DNA of 64,000 nucleotides from Aquabacterium lacunae (GTDB lineage Bacteria; Pseudomonadota; Gammaproteobacteria; Burkholderiales; Burkholderiaceae_C), in the NCBI RefSeq assembly GCF_004310865.1, contig NZ_SIXI01000003.1:434001-498000 (forward strand), read 5' to 3'. Shown here piece after piece: positions 62,130 through 64,000 of this stretch (its first letter is position 1; every line of letters begins with the position of its first letter). The notes under the pieces were generated by a model. That model did not search any database and was not told the DNA's origin. It worked only from the letters and a program-made list of their open reading frames with translations. A program made the translations under genes and the position numbers.

Positions 62130-62929
62130 CAGGCACGCTCCGCCAAAGCCGCGGCCACCCGGTCGGCCGCTCGCTCTGCCGTGGTCTGGGCCACCTTGTC
62201 TCGCACGTACAAGGGCAGCGCCAGCGCCGCATCGCAAGCCAGCCCCTGGGCCCAGGCCTGCCGCGCCAGCACGGCCAGTGCGGCGCCCTCGGGTGCGGCT
62301 TCTGGCACACAGCCCACGCCGGCTGCACCCAGGGCCTGCGCCTGTTCGGGGAATGCCGCGAGCGCCGTGCCACAGGCCCACACCCGGCCGAGGCCCGTGG
62401 CATCGGGAGAAGCCGTCACATGAGCCAGCGCGGTGTCGGTCAGCCGGGCCGCAGGCCACAAGGCCGGCTGCGCCAGCGCACACCAGCCCTGCGCCGGGCG
62501 CCACCCCCAGGGCTGCGCATACACCTCGCTCATGCGGGCGTCTTGCAGCACCCACACCACGGTTGCCGGGTGGTCGCTCAACTGCGTCGCCAAAGGGGTG
62601 CAGCGCTGACGGGCCGATTCAGCCACCAGGGCCAGGGTGTCCAGCGGCAACACGGGCAGCCCCAGCCCCAGGGCCAGGCCTTGCGCCACCGAACACGCCG
62701 TGCGCAGGCCCGTGAAGGCCCCAGGCCCCCGGCCAAAGGCGATGGCCTGCAAGGCGCTGCGTGGCACACCCGCTTCGTCCAGCAAAGCCTGCACGCCAGG
62801 CAGCAGACTGGCCGAGGCCTGGGCGCCCCCGCCCAGCGCCCGCACCCAGGTGCGCTCGCCCTGACAAAGGGCGAGGTGCACGACCTCGGTGGCGGTGTCC
62901 AGGGCGATCAGGCAAGGCGTTTCAGACAT
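62129..62929 (-). CDS. tsaB: tRNA threonylcarbamoyladenosine biosynthesis protein TsaB
   Basis: Part of the complex that makes t6A37 in tRNAs together with TsaC, TsaD and TsaE. The 266-residue protein starts MSETPCLIALDTATEVVHLAL and has the conserved FGRGPGAFTGLR signature, in an actin-like fold. The C-terminal part is less conserved, as in the family. The gene is the first of a tsaB-rimI-udg block on the minus strand. The ATG has no strong ribosome binding site. Its divergent neighbour is a dacB-like gene. Confidence 0.95.
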   Translation of the reverse strand: MSETPCLIALDTATEVVHLALCQGERTWVRALGGGAQASASLLPGVQALLDEAGVPRSALQAIAFGRGPGAFTGLRTACSVAQGLALGLGLPVLPLDTLALVAESARQRCTPLATQLSDHPATVVWVLQDARMSEVYAQPWGWRPAQGWCALAQPALWPAARLTDTALAHVTASPDATGLGRVWACGTALAAFPEQAQALGAAGVGCVPEAAPEGAALAVLARQAWAQGLACDAALALPLYVRDKVAQTTAERAADRVAAALAERA

Positions 62930-63005
62930 GCCGCCAGTGTACCGACTGGCGGCCCACCGGCCCTTTGTGGCGCAACGCTTCCGCAGTCGCCACTATCATG
63001 CGCGC

Positions 63006-64000
63006 ATGCTCAGCCGTCTGCCTGCCCTGCCCCCGCCTGCCTTGGTCAGTCGGGTGTTTGCGCTGGGGGTGTCCCTGGCCCTTGCGCATGGGACACAGGC
63101 ACAAGCACAGGTGCCCACCGAGCACGCCTCCCGCTGGCCCAGCGCATTGGCCTCCGCCTGGCAGGCGACCGGCCTGTCCGCCCAGAGCGTGTCGGTGTGG
63201 GTGCAGGCTGTCGAGGCCGAGCAGCCCCTGCTGGCCATTGCCCCCGACAGCCCACGGCGCATGGCCTCGGTCATGAAGCTGGTGACCACCGGCGTCGCGC
63301 TTCAGACCCTGGGGCCGGCCGCCACCTGGCAGACACCGATCGGCCTGACCGGCACACTGAGCCCCGACGGCGACCTGCAGGGGTCGGTGCACATCCGGGC
63401 TTCGGGTGACCCTTCGCTGGACGGCATGCGCCTGCGCGAGGCCCTGACCCAGTGGCGCGAGCAGGGACTGCGACGCATCCGCGGTGACGTGGTGGTGGAC
63501 CACAGCCTCTGGACCTTGCCGCCACATGACGCCGCAGCCTTCGACAACGCGCCCTGGAAGCCCTACAACGCCGGGGCCTCGGCCTGGCTGGTGGCCCACG
63601 GGGCGGTGACCCTGCGCTTCGAGCTGGACGGCCCCACCCGCCCCCGCGTGCGACTCAGCCCCCCGATGGACGGCGTGACGGTGATCAACCAGCTCACCTT
63701 GTCAGACGGCCCTTGTGGCAACTGGCGCGAAGGCATCCGGCTGGAGGCCCCATCGGACGTCGGCGAACGCAGTTTGCGTCTGCAAGGGCGCTACCCCACA
63801 GCGTGCCTGGCGCAGAACTGGCCGATCCGCTGGCCCTCCAGCACACCGCTCGAACACAGCGCCCGCACCTGGCTGGCCGCCTGGCAGGCCCTGGGCGGCA
63901 GCCTCGACGGACAGGTGCGCGAGGGCCCGTGGCCCCCTGGCCAGCCCGTGTGGTCCACCTGGACCTCACCGCCCTTGCACGAGGTGGTTCGCGACATCAA
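63006..64000 (+). CDS. dacB: D-alanyl-D-alanine carboxypeptidase / endopeptidase (DacB, PBP4), cut by the window edge
   Basis: The plus-strand frame from the ATG at 63006 stays open to the window end. The first 30 residues are a signal peptide (VFALGVSLALAHGTQAQA). The active-site serine motif is SVMK (S88, K91) in RRMASVMKLVTTG, typical of family S13 PBP4. The following domain with ASGDPSLDG and IRGDVVVDHSLW is the PBP4-specific domain. The S-x-N and K-T-G motifs lie beyond the window. It cuts D-Ala ends or cross-bridges in the cell wall. Confidence 0.93.
   Translation, partial: MLSRLPALPPPALVSRVFALGVSLALAHGTQAQAQVPTEHASRWPSALASAWQATGLSAQSVSVWVQAVEAEQPLLAIAPDSPRRMASVMKLVTTGVALQTLGPAATWQTPIGLTGTLSPDGDLQGSVHIRASGDPSLDGMRLREALTQWREQGLRRIRGDVVVDHSLWTLPPHDAAAFDNAPWKPYNAGASAWLVAHGAVTLRFELDGPTRPRVRLSPPMDGVTVINQLTLSDGPCGNWREGIRLEAPSDVGERSLRLQGRYPTACLAQNWPIRWPSSTPLEHSARTWLAAWQALGGSLDGQVREGPWPPGQPVWSTWTSPPLHEVVRDI

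Overview
The window is GC-rich, densely coding DNA from a Gram-negative bacterium, most likely a betaproteobacterium of the order Burkholderiales (a Comamonadaceae / Leptothrix–Aquabacterium type of genome). The evidence for this is an MSHA-type pilus operon, a CzcI-like small protein, a magnesium-type HemB, yajC-secD-secF, a lipB-lipA pair, a def-fmt pair, and small hypothetical proteins that resemble ones common in this group. No rRNA, tRNA, CRISPR array, integrase or insertion sequence was seen.

Layout. 1-5.6 kb: the cut end of a CzcI-like gene, a DUF4153 membrane protein, a Kef-type antiporter, a periplasmic thioredoxin-like protein with a CcdA-type electron carrier, and a small basic protein. 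5.6-10.8 kb: truD, then a catabolic-looking unit of alpha/beta hydrolase, Baeyer-Villiger-type flavoprotein and divergent AraC regulator, then a GreAB-like factor. 10.8-20.7 kb: a composite defence locus. It holds a type I restriction-modification system (hsdM, hsdS, hsdR) whose genes are split by two inserted modules: an AAA ATPase plus HNH nuclease pair resembling Septu, and a HigB-like toxin, HigA-like antitoxin and SecB-like chaperone that look like a toxin-antitoxin-chaperone (TAC) operon. 20.8-30.4 kb: a lipoprotein, an ABC1-type kinase, lipB/lipA, dprA, a LysM protein, def, fmt and htpX, the last behind a near-perfect heat-shock promoter. 30.5-47.1 kb: a membrane-bound GGDEF-EAL protein converging on a 12-gene MSHA pilus cluster read on the minus strand (mshI-J-K-L-E-G-A-Q-C-D-O-P). 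47.2-64 kb: a DUF1631 protein, yajC-secD-secF, a DUF493 protein, a D,D-carboxypeptidase, a hydrolase, a ferredoxin, VanZ, HemJ, a candidate small RNA, hemB, corA, a Tat-exported iron superoxide dismutase, a family 4 uracil-DNA glycosylase, rimI, tsaB and the start of a dacB-like gene.

How the parts work together. HsdM, HsdS and HsdR would form one restriction complex. The ATPase-HNH pair and the TAC operon look like extra defence or abortive-infection layers in the same locus, and the TAC promoter lies back-to-back with hsdR. MshE carries c-di-GMP-binding sequence motifs, so the neighbouring GGDEF-EAL protein could act on the pilus. HemJ and HemB flank a putative ~114-nt structured RNA with its own -10 box, an intrinsic terminator and an exposed CCUCC loop. 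All functions are inferred from sequence motifs and gene context; no database search was run.
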